From assembly GCF_000718025.1 (NCBI RefSeq), contig NZ_JODS01000020.1, positions 176,938-240,937 on the forward strand: a stretch of 64,000 bases of DNA, in the 5' to 3' direction. This DNA is from Kitasatospora purpeofusca (GTDB taxonomy: Bacteria > Actinomycetota > Actinomycetes > Streptomycetales > Streptomycetaceae). Each line of letters opens with the position of its first letter. The first letter of the stretch is position 1. The position numbers were made by a program, and so were the translations under genes. Below, one piece after another: positions 1-8,372 of the stretch. The notes beneath the pieces are model-generated. The model made no database searches and was not told where the DNA came from. It worked only from the letters and a program-made list of their open reading frames with translations.

Positions 1-1
1 C

Positions 2-118
2 CCGGTCCGTGAGACGGTGGAAGCGGGGCCGGCCCGCCCCGCGGCCCCGGTGGTCGCGGCCCCGGTCGCCGCCGATCCGGTGGTCGCGGACCGGGCCGCC
101 GAGGCCTCGGGGGCCTGA
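2..118 (+). CDS. C-terminal tail of an upstream gene (partial)
   Basis: The frame starting at base 2 is open to a TGA at 116-118 and nearly every third codon position is G or C, as in real genes here. It encodes an Ala/Pro/Val-rich tail with no recognisable domain. In streptomycetes the gene before pimA is usually a phosphatidylinositol mannoside acyltransferase; that identity is inferred from position only. The tail ends 64 bases before the pimA start, which fits an operon. Confidence 0.5.
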   Translation, partial: PVRETVEAGPARPAAPVVAAPVAADPVVADRAAEASGA

Positions 119-182
119 GGCCCTGCCCGTCGTCCGCGCCGCCCGTACCGCCCGCACCGTCCGCAGGATTTCGAGGAGACCC

Positions 183-1367
183 GTGAAGATCGGCATCGTC
201 TGCCCGTACGACTGGGACGTCCCCGGTGGCGTGCAGTTCCACATCCGGGACCTCGCCGAGCACCTGATCGGCCTGGGCCACGCGGTGTCGGTGCTGGCGC
301 CGGCCGAGGACGACGAGGCGCTGCCGCCGTACGTGGTCTCGGCGGGGCGGGCGGTGGCGGTGCCGTACAACGGTTCGGTGGCGCGGCTCAGTTTCGGGAT
401 CCTGTCGGCGGCCCGGGTGCGGCGGTGGCTGCACGACGGGCGGTTCGACATCCTGCACGTGCACGAGCCGGCCTCGCCGAGCCTGTCGATGCTGGCGGCC
501 TGGTCGGCCTCGGGGCCGATGGTGGGCACCTTCCACACCTCGAACCCGCGCTCGCGGGCGATGATCGCGGCCTCGCCGATCCTCCAGCCGGGTCTGGAGA
601 AGATGCGGGCCCGGATCGCGGTGAGCGAGTACGCGCGGCGCACCCTGGTGGAGCACCTGGGCGGGGACGCGGTGGTGATCCCCAACGGCGTGGACGTGGG
701 CTTCTTCGCGGAGGCCGAGCCGGACGCGCGCTGGACCGGCGGGGCGGCCGACGGCGGGCCGGGGACGATCGGCTTCATCGGGCGGATCAACGAGCCGCGC
801 AAGGGGCTGCCGACGCTGCTGGCGGCGCTGCCGCGGATCCTGGCGGAGCGGCCCGGGGTGCGGCTGCTGGTCGCGGGCAAGGGCGACGAGGAGGAGGCGG
901 TCGCCGGGCTGGCGCCGGAGGTCCGCGCGCAGGTGGAGTTCCTCGGCATGGTGAGCGACCGGGACAAGGCCCGGCTGCTGCGCAGCGTGGACCTGTACGT
1001 GGCGCCCAACACCGGCGGCGAGAGCTTCGGGATCATCCTGGTCGAGGCGATGTCGGCGGGCGCGCCGGTGCTGGCGAGCGACCTGGACGCGTTCAAGCAG
1101 GTGCTGGACGGCGGGGACGCGGGCGAGCTGTTCCCGGTGGAGGACGCGGACGCGCTGGCGCGGACGGCGCTGCGGCTGCTGGGGGACCCGGGGCGGCTGG
1201 AGGAGCTGCGGAAGGCGGCGTCGCGGCATGTGCGCCGGTTCGACTGGTCGACCGTGGGCGCGGACATCCTGGCCGTCTACGAGACGGTGACGGCGGGCGC
1301 GGCGGCGGTGGTCGAGGAGGACGAGCGCAGCGGCCGGCGGGGCCGGTTCGGGCTGGCCCGGGACTGA
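183..1367 (+). CDS. pimA: GT4 glycosyltransferase, phosphatidylinositol alpha-mannosyltransferase (PimA-like)
   Basis: This enzyme transfers mannose from GDP-mannose to phosphatidylinositol at the inner face of the membrane, the first step to phosphatidylinositol mannosides. The 394-residue product has the GT-B layout: an N-terminal KIGIVCPYDWDVPGGVQ acceptor-side motif, a HVHEP segment, IPNGVDV near the domain junction, and the GT4 signature ESFGIILVEAMSAG, whose Glu residues contact the sugar nucleotide. GTG at 183 is chosen because GAGGAG precedes it and homology begins there; the frame stays open upstream but that part is an Arg/Pro-rich read-through. Other GT4 sugar transferases look similar, but the start motif and neighbourhood favour PimA. 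Confidence 0.88.
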   Translation: MKIGIVCPYDWDVPGGVQFHIRDLAEHLIGLGHAVSVLAPAEDDEALPPYVVSAGRAVAVPYNGSVARLSFGILSAARVRRWLHDGRFDILHVHEPASPSLSMLAAWSASGPMVGTFHTSNPRSRAMIAASPILQPGLEKMRARIAVSEYARRTLVEHLGGDAVVIPNGVDVGFFAEAEPDARWTGGAADGGPGTIGFIGRINEPRKGLPTLLAALPRILAERPGVRLLVAGKGDEEEAVAGLAPEVRAQVEFLGMVSDRDKARLLRSVDLYVAPNTGGESFGIILVEAMSAGAPVLASDLDAFKQVLDGGDAGELFPVEDADALARTALRLLGDPGRLEELRKAASRHVRRFDWSTVGADILAVYETVTAGAAAVVEEDERSGRRGRFGLARD

Positions 1368-1472
1368 GCCGGCGGCGGGGCGCGGATAGGGTCGGACGGT
1401 TGTCGCGTCGGATGTCCGGTGCGACGTCCGACGTCCTGTCCGCTGTCCCGACCGTGCCTCCGGAGGCCCCCG

Positions 1473-1841
1473 ATGCCGCAGATCTCCGTCGACTACTCGC
1501 CGAGCCTGGCCGGCTCCTTCGACCGCCGTGAGCTGGGGGTGGCGATCAACCGGCTCGCGGTGGAGACCATCGGCGCGAAGCCGGAGGGCTGCAAGACGGT
1601 CTTCCGGCAGACCGATCCGGAGGTCGTGGTGGGCTTCGGTGAGCGGGCCGAGGCCCAGCTGTTCGTGCAGTTCCAGATCTTCCCGGGGCGGACCCCGGAG
1701 GCGAAGGCGGCGCTCACCGAGGCGGTGCTGGCGCTGCTGGCCGAGCGGGTGGCGCCGGCGCCGGGGGAGCGGCTGCAGCTCGCGGTGGACGTGCGCGACA
1801 TCGACCGCGAGGCGTACCGGAACACGGCGGTCGAGGGGTGA
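1473..1841 (+). CDS. Tautomerase / 5-carboxymethyl-2-hydroxymuconate isomerase-like protein
   Basis: A 122-residue protein that begins Met-Pro (MPQISVDYS). After Met removal, Pro1 would be the catalytic base of the tautomerase superfamily. Size and the N-terminal beta strand fit the CHMI-like branch, which keto-enol-isomerises small unsaturated acids. ATG at 1473 is preferred over an in-frame upstream start because it places Pro at position 2 and follows CGGAGG at 1461-1466. No aromatic-degradation genes are nearby, so the physiological substrate is unknown. Confidence 0.7.
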   Translation: MPQISVDYSPSLAGSFDRRELGVAINRLAVETIGAKPEGCKTVFRQTDPEVVVGFGERAEAQLFVQFQIFPGRTPEAKAALTEAVLALLAERVAPAPGERLQLAVDVRDIDREAYRNTAVEG

Positions 1842-1870
1842 ACCGGAGACACCCGGTAGCGTAGCGCCCC

Positions 1871-2416
1871 GTGACTACGTGGATCTGGGCCGGCGTGGCC
1901 GTGGTGCTGTTCGGCATGTACCTGAGTTGGACGGCCGGGAGGCTGGACCGGCTGCACGCCCGGATCGACGCCGCCCGGGCGGCGCTGGACGCGCAGCTGG
2001 TCCGCCGGGCGTCGGTGGCGATGGAGCTGGCGACGTCCTCGCTGCTGGACCCGGCGGCCTCGCTGCTGCTGCTGGACGCGGCGCACGCGGCCCGGCAGGC
2101 GGAGGACGAGCAGCGCGAGGTGGCCGAGAGCCAGCTGAGCCTGGCGCTGCGGGCGGTGTTCGCGGAGCCGGAGCAGGTGGCGGTGCTGGTGGCCGAGCAG
2201 GGCGGCGAGGAGGCGGTGCGGGACCTGACGGCGGCGGTGCGGCGGGTGCCGATGGCGCGGCGGTTCCACAACGACGCGGTGCGGGCGGCGCGGGCGGTGC
2301 GGGAGCACCGGCTGGTGCGGTACTTCCGGCTGGCGGGCCGGGCGCCGTTCCCGATGGCGTTCGAGATGGACGACGCGCCGCCGTCGGCGCTCACTCCGGA
2401 GGGCGCGCCGGCGTAG
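1871..2416 (+). CDS. Small membrane-anchored protein of unknown function
   Basis: A 181-residue protein. Residues 4-20 (TWIWAGVAVVLFGMYLS) form one hydrophobic segment at the N-terminus. A long, Ala/Leu/Arg-rich helical region follows, then a basic segment and an acidic C-terminus. I do not recognise an enzyme motif; the layout is loosely like LemA-type proteins, which is only a structural resemblance. The GTG at 1871 has no obvious Shine-Dalgarno, and a TAGCGT hexamer at 1857-1862 would put a transcript start about two bases before it, so the mRNA may be nearly leaderless. A gene like this lies between pimA and pdxS in streptomycetes. Confidence 0.65.
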   Translation: MTTWIWAGVAVVLFGMYLSWTAGRLDRLHARIDAARAALDAQLVRRASVAMELATSSLLDPAASLLLLDAAHAARQAEDEQREVAESQLSLALRAVFAEPEQVAVLVAEQGGEEAVRDLTAAVRRVPMARRFHNDAVRAARAVREHRLVRYFRLAGRAPFPMAFEMDDAPPSALTPEGAPA

Positions 2417-2486
2417 GTGCGTGGGCGCGGGGCGCGCGGCGGGGACCGGACGGGGCAAGTCCGGCACGGCCGGGTGGGGTGTGTCT

Positions 2487-2504
2487 CACCCGCTGCGGCG
2501 GGTG
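2487..2504 (+). terminator. Hairpin after the pimA-linked genes
   Basis: CACCCGC (2487-2493) pairs perfectly with GCGGGTG (2498-2504) around a TGCG loop. It lies 70 bases after the preceding stop and before the pdxS leader, and has no T tract. Probably a terminator, as T-less hairpins are common in actinomycetes. Confidence 0.45.
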
Positions 2505-2628
2505 GGTCCGGATCCGGCCTGTTTGTCGTATCCCGTCACCCACGCTGGACTTGGTGGCGCATGGAGGGGCCGTTTCTTCCGCCTACCATAGGGCGATAGC
2601 ACTGGTTCATCTTCGAGTGAGGTCTCAC

Positions 2629-3540
2629 GTGTCCACCACCCCCACCACCGCAGACCAGCCGCAGATCGGTACCGCCCGGGTCAAGCGCGGCATGGCCGAG
2701 CAGCTCAAGGGCGGTGTGATCATGGATGTGGTCAACGCCGAGCAGGCGAAGATCGCCGAGGACGCCGGCGCTGTGGCCGTCATGGCCCTGGAGCGCGTGC
2801 CGGCCGACATCCGCAAGGACGGCGGCGTGGCCCGCATGTCGGACCCGAACATGATCGAGGAGATCATCGCCGCGGTCTCGATCCCGGTCATGGCGAAGTC
2901 CCGGATCGGCCACTTCGTCGAGGCCCAGGTCCTCCAGTCGCTGGGTGTCGACTACATCGACGAGTCCGAGGTGCTGACCCCGGCCGACGAGGTCAACCAC
3001 TCCGACAAGTTCGCGTTCACCACGCCCTTCGTCTGCGGTGCCACCAACCTGGGCGAGGCGCTGCGCCGCATCGCCGAGGGTGCGGCCATGATCCGCTCCA
3101 AGGGCGAGGCCGGTACCGGCAACGTCGTCGAGGCGGTCCGCCACCTGCGCCAGATCAAGAACGAGATCGCCAAGCTGCGCGGCTTCGACAACAACGAGCT
3201 GTACGCCGCCGCCAAGGAGCTCCGCGCCCCGTACGAGCTGGTCAAGGAGGTCGCCGAGCTGGGCAAGCTGCCGGTCGTGCTGTTCTCCGCCGGTGGTGTG
3301 GCCACCCCGGCCGACGCCGCGCTGATGCGCCAGCTGGGTGCCGAGGGCGTCTTCGTCGGCTCGGGCATCTTCAAGTCGGGCGACCCGGCGAAGCGTGCCG
3401 CCGCGATCGTCAAGGCCACCACCTTCTTCGACGACCCGAAGATCATCGCCGACGCCTCCCGCAACCTGGGCGAGGCCATGGTCGGCATCAACTGCGACAC
3501 CCTGCCGGAGACCGAGCGCTACGCCAACCGCGGCTGGTAA
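2629..3540 (+). CDS. pdxS: Pyridoxal 5'-phosphate synthase subunit PdxS
   Basis: The synthase subunit of the DXP-independent PLP pathway condenses ribose 5-phosphate, glyceraldehyde 3-phosphate and ammonia supplied by PdxT; PdxS dodecamers carry up to twelve PdxT. The 303-residue protein shows the conserved KRGMAEQLKGGVIMDVVN start, the ALERVPADIR and GVARMSDP segments, and PVMAKSRIGHFVEAQ. A (beta-alpha)8 barrel with two catalytic lysines is known for the family. GTG at 2629 follows a GTGAGG-type ribosome site. pdxT follows 88 bases downstream. Confidence 0.97.
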   Translation: MSTTPTTADQPQIGTARVKRGMAEQLKGGVIMDVVNAEQAKIAEDAGAVAVMALERVPADIRKDGGVARMSDPNMIEEIIAAVSIPVMAKSRIGHFVEAQVLQSLGVDYIDESEVLTPADEVNHSDKFAFTTPFVCGATNLGEALRRIAEGAAMIRSKGEAGTGNVVEAVRHLRQIKNEIAKLRGFDNNELYAAAKELRAPYELVKEVAELGKLPVVLFSAGGVATPADAALMRQLGAEGVFVGSGIFKSGDPAKRAAAIVKATTFFDDPKIIADASRNLGEAMVGINCDTLPETERYANRGW

Positions 3541-3551
3541 TACGCCTCCCA

Positions 3552-3590
3552 CGGCCCGCCGCACGGTGTGATCATCGGCGCGGCGGGCCG
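3552..3590 (+). terminator. Intercistronic hairpin between pdxS and pdxT
   Basis: An 11-bp perfect stem (CGGCCCGCCGC at 3552-3562 with GCGGCGGGCCG at 3580-3590) and a 17-base loop begin 12 bases after the pdxS stop. It may partly terminate transcription or stabilise the pdxS mRNA, so that PdxS and PdxT are made in unequal amounts. That role is inferred. Confidence 0.5.
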
Positions 3591-3628
3591 CTGCGCGTCG
3601 TCCGTTCGAGAGTCAAGAGGTACGAGAA

Positions 3629-4246
3629 GTGTCCACTCCAGTCATCGGCGTCCTCGCCCTGCAGGGCGACGTCCGTGAGCACCTGATCGCGCTGGCCGAG
3701 GCCGACGCGCTGGCCCGTCCGGTCCGCCGGGTGGAGGAGCTGGCCGAGGTCGACGCGCTGGTGATCCCCGGCGGGGAGTCCACCACGATGTCCAAGCTGG
3801 CGCTGCTGTTCGGCGTGATGGGCCCGCTGCGCGAGCGGGTGGCGGCCGGGATGCCGGTGTACGGGACCTGCGCCGGCATGATCATGCTGGCCGACAAGAT
3901 CCTGGACGGGCGCGAGGACCAGGAGACGGTGGGCGGGATCGACATGACCGTGCGCCGCAACGCCTTCGGCCGCCAGAACGAGTCCTTCGAGTCGGGCGTC
4001 GCCTTCGAGGGTCTGGACGAGGCGCCGGTGCACGGCGTCTTCATCCGCGCCCCGTGGGTGGAGGCGGTCGGCGCGGGTGTCCAGGTGCTGGCCGAGCTGC
4101 CGGCCGCCGACGGGCCGGACAGCCGGATCGTCGCGGTGCGCCAGGGCAACCTGCTGGCCACCTCGTTCCACCCCGAGCTCACCGGCGACCACCGGGTGCA
4201 CGCCTACTTCGTGCGGATGGTCGAGGAGCACCTCGCCGCCGCGTGA
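3629..4246 (+). CDS. pdxT: PLP synthase glutaminase subunit PdxT
   Basis: This class I glutamine amidotransferase hydrolyses glutamine and channels ammonia into PdxS. The 205-residue protein carries the oxyanion segment VIPGGESTTM, the nucleophile motif GTCAGMIML with the catalytic Cys, and a C-terminal FHPEL with catalytic His and Glu. GTG at 3629 gives the usual family length and the conserved start VIGVLALQGDV. It is in series with pdxS, as in most Gram-positive genomes. Confidence 0.96.
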   Translation: MSTPVIGVLALQGDVREHLIALAEADALARPVRRVEELAEVDALVIPGGESTTMSKLALLFGVMGPLRERVAAGMPVYGTCAGMIMLADKILDGREDQETVGGIDMTVRRNAFGRQNESFESGVAFEGLDEAPVHGVFIRAPWVEAVGAGVQVLAELPAADGPDSRIVAVRQGNLLATSFHPELTGDHRVHAYFVRMVEEHLAAA

Positions 4247-4338
4247 CGGTGCGCGAACGACCGTGTGCGGGCGAGGACCGACCGCACCGGTAAGATCTCA
4301 TCTGTTCATTTCCCATTGGCGACGTAAAGGAGCTGGCG

Positions 4339-5097
4339 ATGTCCGGCCACTCTAAGTGGGCTACCACCAAGCACAAGAAGGCCGTGATCGACGCCAAGCG
4401 CGGCAAGCTCTTCGCCAAGATGATCAAGAACATCGAGGTGGCGGCGCGCACCGGCGGTCCCGACGTGGGCGGCAACCCGACCCTCTACGACGCCATCCAG
4501 AAGGCGAAGAAGAGCTCGGTCCCGATCGACAACATCAACCGCGCCGTCAAGCGCGGTGGCGGTCTGGAGGCCGGCGGCGCCGACTACCAGACCATCATGT
4601 ACGAGGGCTACGGCCCGAACGGTGTCGCGGTGCTCATCGAGTGCCTCACCGACAACCGCAACCGTGCCGCCTCCGACGTGCGCGTGGCGATGACCCGCAA
4701 CGGCGGCTCGATGGCCGACCCGGGCTCGGTCTCGTACCTGTTCACCCGCAAGGGCGTCGTGATCGTCCCCAAGGCCGACGGCGTGGACGAGGACAAGCTC
4801 TTCGAGGTCGTGCTCGACCAGGAGCCCGAGGAGATCAACGACCTCGGCGACTCCTTCGAGATCGTGTCCGAGGCATCCAAGATGGTCGCGGTCCGCACCG
4901 CCCTGGTGGACGCCGGTGTCGACTACGACTCGGCCGAGGCCAACTTCCTGCCGAGCATGCAGGTCGAGCTGGACGTCGACGGCGCCCGCAAGATCCTGAA
5001 GCTGATCGACGCCCTGGAGGACAGCGACGACGTGCAGAACGTCTTCGCCAACTTCGACATCAGCGACGAGGTCGGTGCGCAGCTCGACTCCGAGTGA
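4339..5097 (+). CDS. yebC: YebC/PmpR (TACO1) family protein
   Basis: A 252-residue protein beginning SGHSKWATTKHKKA, the family hallmark, with three alpha/beta domains and an acidic C-terminal third. YebC proteins were described as DNA-binding regulators and more recently as factors that help ribosomes through difficult sequences; the sequence does not decide between these. ATG at 4339 follows a strong AAAGGAG at 4326-4332. A TAAGAT hexamer at 4291-4296 is a possible -10. The gene precedes ruvCAB, a conserved neighbourhood in many bacteria. Confidence 0.93.
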   Translation: MSGHSKWATTKHKKAVIDAKRGKLFAKMIKNIEVAARTGGPDVGGNPTLYDAIQKAKKSSVPIDNINRAVKRGGGLEAGGADYQTIMYEGYGPNGVAVLIECLTDNRNRAASDVRVAMTRNGGSMADPGSVSYLFTRKGVVIVPKADGVDEDKLFEVVLDQEPEEINDLGDSFEIVSEASKMVAVRTALVDAGVDYDSAEANFLPSMQVELDVDGARKILKLIDALEDSDDVQNVFANFDISDEVGAQLDSE

Positions 5098-5109
5098 TTG
5101 CGCCCCCTC

Positions 5110-5142
5110 CCGGCCCGGCGGTCCCCAGGACCGCCGGGCCGG
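5110..5142 (+). terminator. Strong hairpin between yebC and ruvC
   Basis: A 15-bp perfect GC-rich stem (5110-5124 with 5128-5142, CCA loop) starts 13 bases after the yebC stop. There is no T tract. It should separate yebC from ruvCAB transcription. Confidence 0.7.
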
Positions 5143-5226
5143 TGTCGTCGGTGGCGCTGTCGGTGGTGGACGGTAGCCTTCGCAGGTCGGAGCACGTGCA
5201 AGGTCGGGACGGGAAAAGGGGGAGCC

Positions 5227-5781
5227 TTGGTTCGGGTGCTGGGGGTCGATCCGGGGCTGACCAGGTGCGGGATCGGCGTGGTCGAGGGCGCGCCGGGCCG
5301 GCCGCTGCGGATGCTCGGGGTGGGGGTGGTGCGCACCCCCGCGGAGGCGGAGATCGGGCCGCGGCTGCTGTTGGTCGAGCAGGGCATCGAGGCCTGGCTG
5401 GACGAGCACGAGCCGGAGCTGGTGGCCGTCGAGCGGGTCTTCGCCCAGCACAACGTCCGCACCGTGATGGGCACCGCGCAGGCCAGCGCGGTCGCGATGC
5501 TCTGCGCCACCCGGCGCGGCATACCGGTCACCCTGCACACCCCCAGTGAGGTCAAGGCCGCCGTCACCGGCTCCGGCCGGGCCGACAAGGCCCAGGTCAC
5601 GGCGATGGTGCAGCGGCTGCTGCGGCTCGACGCGCCGCCGAAGCCGGCCGACGCCGCCGACGCGCTGGCGCTGGCCATCTGCCACATCTGGCGCGGCGGC
5701 GCCACCAACCGCCTGGAGGCCGCGATCAAGGCGGCCGCCCGCACCACCCCCTCGCCCGGCCCGAAAGGAACCCTCCGATGA
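5227..5781 (+). CDS. ruvC: Holliday junction endonuclease RuvC
   Basis: RuvC is a dimeric nuclease that nicks Holliday junctions symmetrically. The 184-residue protein shows RVLGVDPGLTRCG with the first catalytic Asp, VAVERVFAQHNV with a catalytic Glu, and ADAADALALAICH with the final Asp pair. TTG at 5227 is used because the homology begins with the next residues; GTG at 5236 is an alternative and is better spaced from the GGGGGAG at 5218-5224. The stop overlaps the ruvA start as ATGA, so the two are translationally coupled. Confidence 0.94.
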   Translation: MVRVLGVDPGLTRCGIGVVEGAPGRPLRMLGVGVVRTPAEAEIGPRLLLVEQGIEAWLDEHEPELVAVERVFAQHNVRTVMGTAQASAVAMLCATRRGIPVTLHTPSEVKAAVTGSGRADKAQVTAMVQRLLRLDAPPKPADAADALALAICHIWRGGATNRLEAAIKAAARTTPSPGPKGTLR

Positions 5782-6389
5782 TCGCCTTCGTGCAAGGACC
5801 CGTGGCGGCGATCTCCGCCGGCCTCGCGGTGGTGGAGGTCGGCGGTGTCGGCATGGCGGTGCAGTGCACGCCGGCCACCTTGGCCAGCCTGCGGCTGGGC
5901 GAGCCGGCCCGGCTGGCCACCTCGCTGGTGGTCCGGGAGGACTCGCTGACCCTGTTCGGCTTCGCGGACGACGACGAGCGCGCCGTCTTCGAGATCCTCC
6001 AGGCCGCGCCCGGCGTCGGCCCGAAGCTGGCGCAGGCCGTGCTCGGGGTGCACAGCCCGGACGCGCTGCGCGCCGCGGTGGCGAGCGGCGACGAGAAGGC
6101 GCTGGTGGCGGTGCCCGGCATCGGCAAGGCCAAGGCGGCCAAGCTGCTGCTGGAGTACAAGGACAAGCTGGGCGCGCCGCACGGCGCGGTGCCGGCGCAG
6201 AAGCCGGTCGCGACCGGGCCGGCGCCCTGGGGCGAGCAGCTGCACTCCGCGCTGGTGGGTCTCGGCTACGCGCCCCGCGAGGCGGACGAGGCGGTCGCCG
6301 CCGTCACCCCGGAGGCGGAGGCCCAGTCGACGCCGGACGTCGGAGCGCTGCTGCGGCTCGCGCTGCGCGGCCTCAACCGTTCGCGCTGA
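5778..6389 (+). CDS. ruvA: Holliday junction branch migration protein RuvA
   Basis: RuvA forms tetramers that hold the four-way junction open and load RuvB. The 203-residue protein has an N-terminal OB fold (MIAFVQGPVAAIS...), two helix-hairpin-helix motifs (PGVGPKLAQAVL and PGIGKAKAAKLLLE) and a C-terminal RuvB-binding three-helix domain after an Ala/Pro linker at about residues 135-155. The start overlaps the ruvC stop by four bases. Confidence 0.96.
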   Translation: MIAFVQGPVAAISAGLAVVEVGGVGMAVQCTPATLASLRLGEPARLATSLVVREDSLTLFGFADDDERAVFEILQAAPGVGPKLAQAVLGVHSPDALRAAVASGDEKALVAVPGIGKAKAAKLLLEYKDKLGAPHGAVPAQKPVATGPAPWGEQLHSALVGLGYAPREADEAVAAVTPEAEAQSTPDVGALLRLALRGLNRSR

Positions 6390-6441
6390 AGCCAGCTGAC
6401 GACCCGTCACTTTGTCGACACCGATGTGGGAGCCCCCGCCG

Positions 6442-7533
6442 ATGAGCCCGTACGACTCCGAGCCCGCCGACCGGCTGGTGACCGCCGCCGCCGACGGTGA
6501 GGACCAGGCCGTCGAGGCGGCGCTGCGCCCCAAGCTCCTGGACGAGTTCATCGGCCAGGAGCGGGTGCGCGAGCAGCTGTCGCTGGTGCTCCAGGCGGCC
6601 CGCCGGCGCGGCTCCGCGCCCGACCACGTGCTGCTCAGCGGCCCGCCCGGGCTCGGCAAGACCACCCTGTCGATGATCATCGCGGCCGAGCTGGGAGCCC
6701 CGATCCGGATCACCTCCGGGCCGGCGATCCAGCACGCGGGGGACCTCGCGGCGATCCTCTCCTCGCTCGCCGAGGGGGAGGTGCTCTTCCTCGACGAGAT
6801 CCACCGGATGTCCCGGCCCGCCGAGGAGATGCTCTACATGGCGATGGAGGACTTCCGGGTCGACGTGATCGTCGGCAAGGGGCCGGGCGCGACCGCCATC
6901 CCGCTGGAGCTGCCGCCGTTCACCCTGGTCGGCGCGACCACCCGGGCCGGTCTGCTGCCGCCGCCGCTGCGGGACCGGTTCGGCTTCACCGGCCACATGG
7001 AGTTCTACGCCCCGGCCGAGCTGCAGCGGGTGGTGCACCGCTCGGCGGCGCTGCTGGACGTGGAGATCGACCCGGCCGGCGCGGCCGAGATCGCTGGCCG
7101 CTCCCGGGGGACGCCGCGGATCGCCAACCGGCTGCTGCGCCGGGTCCGGGACTACGCGCAGGTGCGGCACGACGGCGTGGTGACCGCCGAGATCGCCGGC
7201 CGGGCGCTGGAGGTCTACGAGGTCGACGCCCGTGGTCTGGACCGGTTGGACCGCGCGGTGCTGGGCGCCCTGCTGAGGCTCTTCGGCGGCGGCCCGGTCG
7301 GGCTGTCCACCCTGGCGGTCGCGGTCGGCGAGGAGGCCGAGACGGTCGAGGAGGTCGCCGAGCCGTTCCTGGTCCGGGAGGGCCTGCTGGCCCGCACCCC
7401 GCGCGGGCGGATCGCCACCGCCGCGGCCTGGCAGCACCTGGGCCTCGTCCCGCCGGACCGGGCGGGCCGCGGCGCGGTGCCCGCCCAGCCCGAGCTCTTC
7501 GCCCCCGGCGGGCCCCGGAGCCCCGAGAACTGA
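6442..7533 (+). CDS. ruvB: Holliday junction helicase RuvB
   Basis: RuvB is the hexameric AAA+ motor of branch migration. The 363-residue protein has Walker A GPPGLGKT (about 67-74), Walker B LFLDEIHR, sensor 1 GATTRAG, an arginine-finger region PLRDRFG and a C-terminal winged helix. ATG at 6442 is preferred because GGGAG precedes it by 9-10 bases; ATG 6424 and TTG 6412 are in frame but poorly spaced from a ribosome site. The C-terminus has a short Pro/Gly-rich extension. Fifty-two bases separate it from ruvA. Confidence 0.96.
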   Translation: MSPYDSEPADRLVTAAADGEDQAVEAALRPKLLDEFIGQERVREQLSLVLQAARRRGSAPDHVLLSGPPGLGKTTLSMIIAAELGAPIRITSGPAIQHAGDLAAILSSLAEGEVLFLDEIHRMSRPAEEMLYMAMEDFRVDVIVGKGPGATAIPLELPPFTLVGATTRAGLLPPPLRDRFGFTGHMEFYAPAELQRVVHRSAALLDVEIDPAGAAEIAGRSRGTPRIANRLLRRVRDYAQVRHDGVVTAEIAGRALEVYEVDARGLDRLDRAVLGALLRLFGGGPVGLSTLAVAVGEEAETVEEVAEPFLVREGLLARTPRGRIATAAAWQHLGLVPPDRAGRGAVPAQPELFAPGGPRSPEN

Positions 7534-7690
7534 GCGGGAACCCGGGCGGGAGGCCGAACGGGTGAGGGCGGAGCGTATGCGGAGCGTGTGCGCCCGCTGT
7601 CGGGGCAGGTGCGGGATCCGGGGGAGAAGTCCCGGGAAACTGTGCAGGCGGAGGCTCGCCACTTTCGGCGGCAGGATGCGATGCTTGGCG

Positions 7691-7720
7691 TTGTCCGATC
7701 AGTTCGGGGTCGCCTAGACT
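7691..7720 (+). promoter_or_regulatory. Candidate vegetative promoter for yajC-secDF
   Basis: TTGTCC at 7691-7696 and TAGACT at 7715-7720 are separated by 18 bases, a good match to HrdB-type -35/-10 spacing. It lies about 85 bases before yajC in the only sizeable gap between ruvB and secF. Confidence 0.55.
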
Positions 7721-7804
7721 CCGCCGGACCGCCCCTCTCACCCGACGGGACGACCATTACCACACAGGCCGCCGGCCGGCGGCCCGTAAAGGACCCTGGC
7801 TGCA

Positions 7805-8227
7805 GTGAACCTCATCATCCTTCTCCTCCCGATCCTCGCGATCGTGCTCATGTTCCGGTCGCAGAAGAAGCGCCAGTCGCAGATGCAGCAGATGCAGACC
7901 GCGCTGGAGCCCGGGGCGGGAGTCCGGACCATCGGTGGTCTGTACGCGCGGGTGAAGGCGGTCAACGAGGAGACCGTCGAGCTGGAGATCGCGCCGGGCG
8001 TGGTCAGCCACTTCACCAAGAGTGCGATCGCGGCGGTCATGGACCCCGCGGACTACGACGCGATCATCAACGGCCGCCCCGCCGAGGACGAGCCGGTCGA
8101 CGCCGCGGACGCCGTGGACGCCGAGATCGAGCCGGTCGCGGCCGAGCCGCTGTCGTTCACCAAGGACGACGCCGCCAAGGGCGACGCGAAGGCCGAGGCC
8201 GAGGGCGGCGCTCCCGCGAGCAAGTAG
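7805..8227 (+). CDS. yajC: Preprotein translocase accessory subunit YajC
   Basis: YajC is a small membrane partner of SecDF in the holotranslocon. The 140-residue protein has one N-terminal membrane helix (NLIILLLPILAIVLMF), a basic RSQKKRQSQMQQMQ stretch, then the conserved domain with GAGVRTIGGLYARV. The C-terminal 50 residues are acidic and Ala-rich. It starts at GTG 7805. A small hairpin (CCGGGC 8233-8238 with GCCCGG 8244-8249) follows the stop, before secD. Confidence 0.93.
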   Translation: MNLIILLLPILAIVLMFRSQKKRQSQMQQMQTALEPGAGVRTIGGLYARVKAVNEETVELEIAPGVVSHFTKSAIAAVMDPADYDAIINGRPAEDEPVDAADAVDAEIEPVAAEPLSFTKDDAAKGDAKAEAEGGAPASK

Positions 8228-8372
8228 TACGGCCGGGCAACCCGCCCGGTCGCGCGGCGCAACGCCGCGAGCCCACAGGACTCAGGGCCGCAGTTCCGCC
8301 ACACCCCGTCCAGCCACGAGCCGGGCGGGGTCCGGTGGGGGGAAGTGGCATGGACAGGGAGAAACGAGCAAG

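Noticed and set aside
2417..2599. 60-codon open frame after the small membrane protein
   Set aside because: Its start abuts the previous stop, it contains the hairpin at 2487-2504 and ends in AT-richer promoter-like sequence; no homology recognised.
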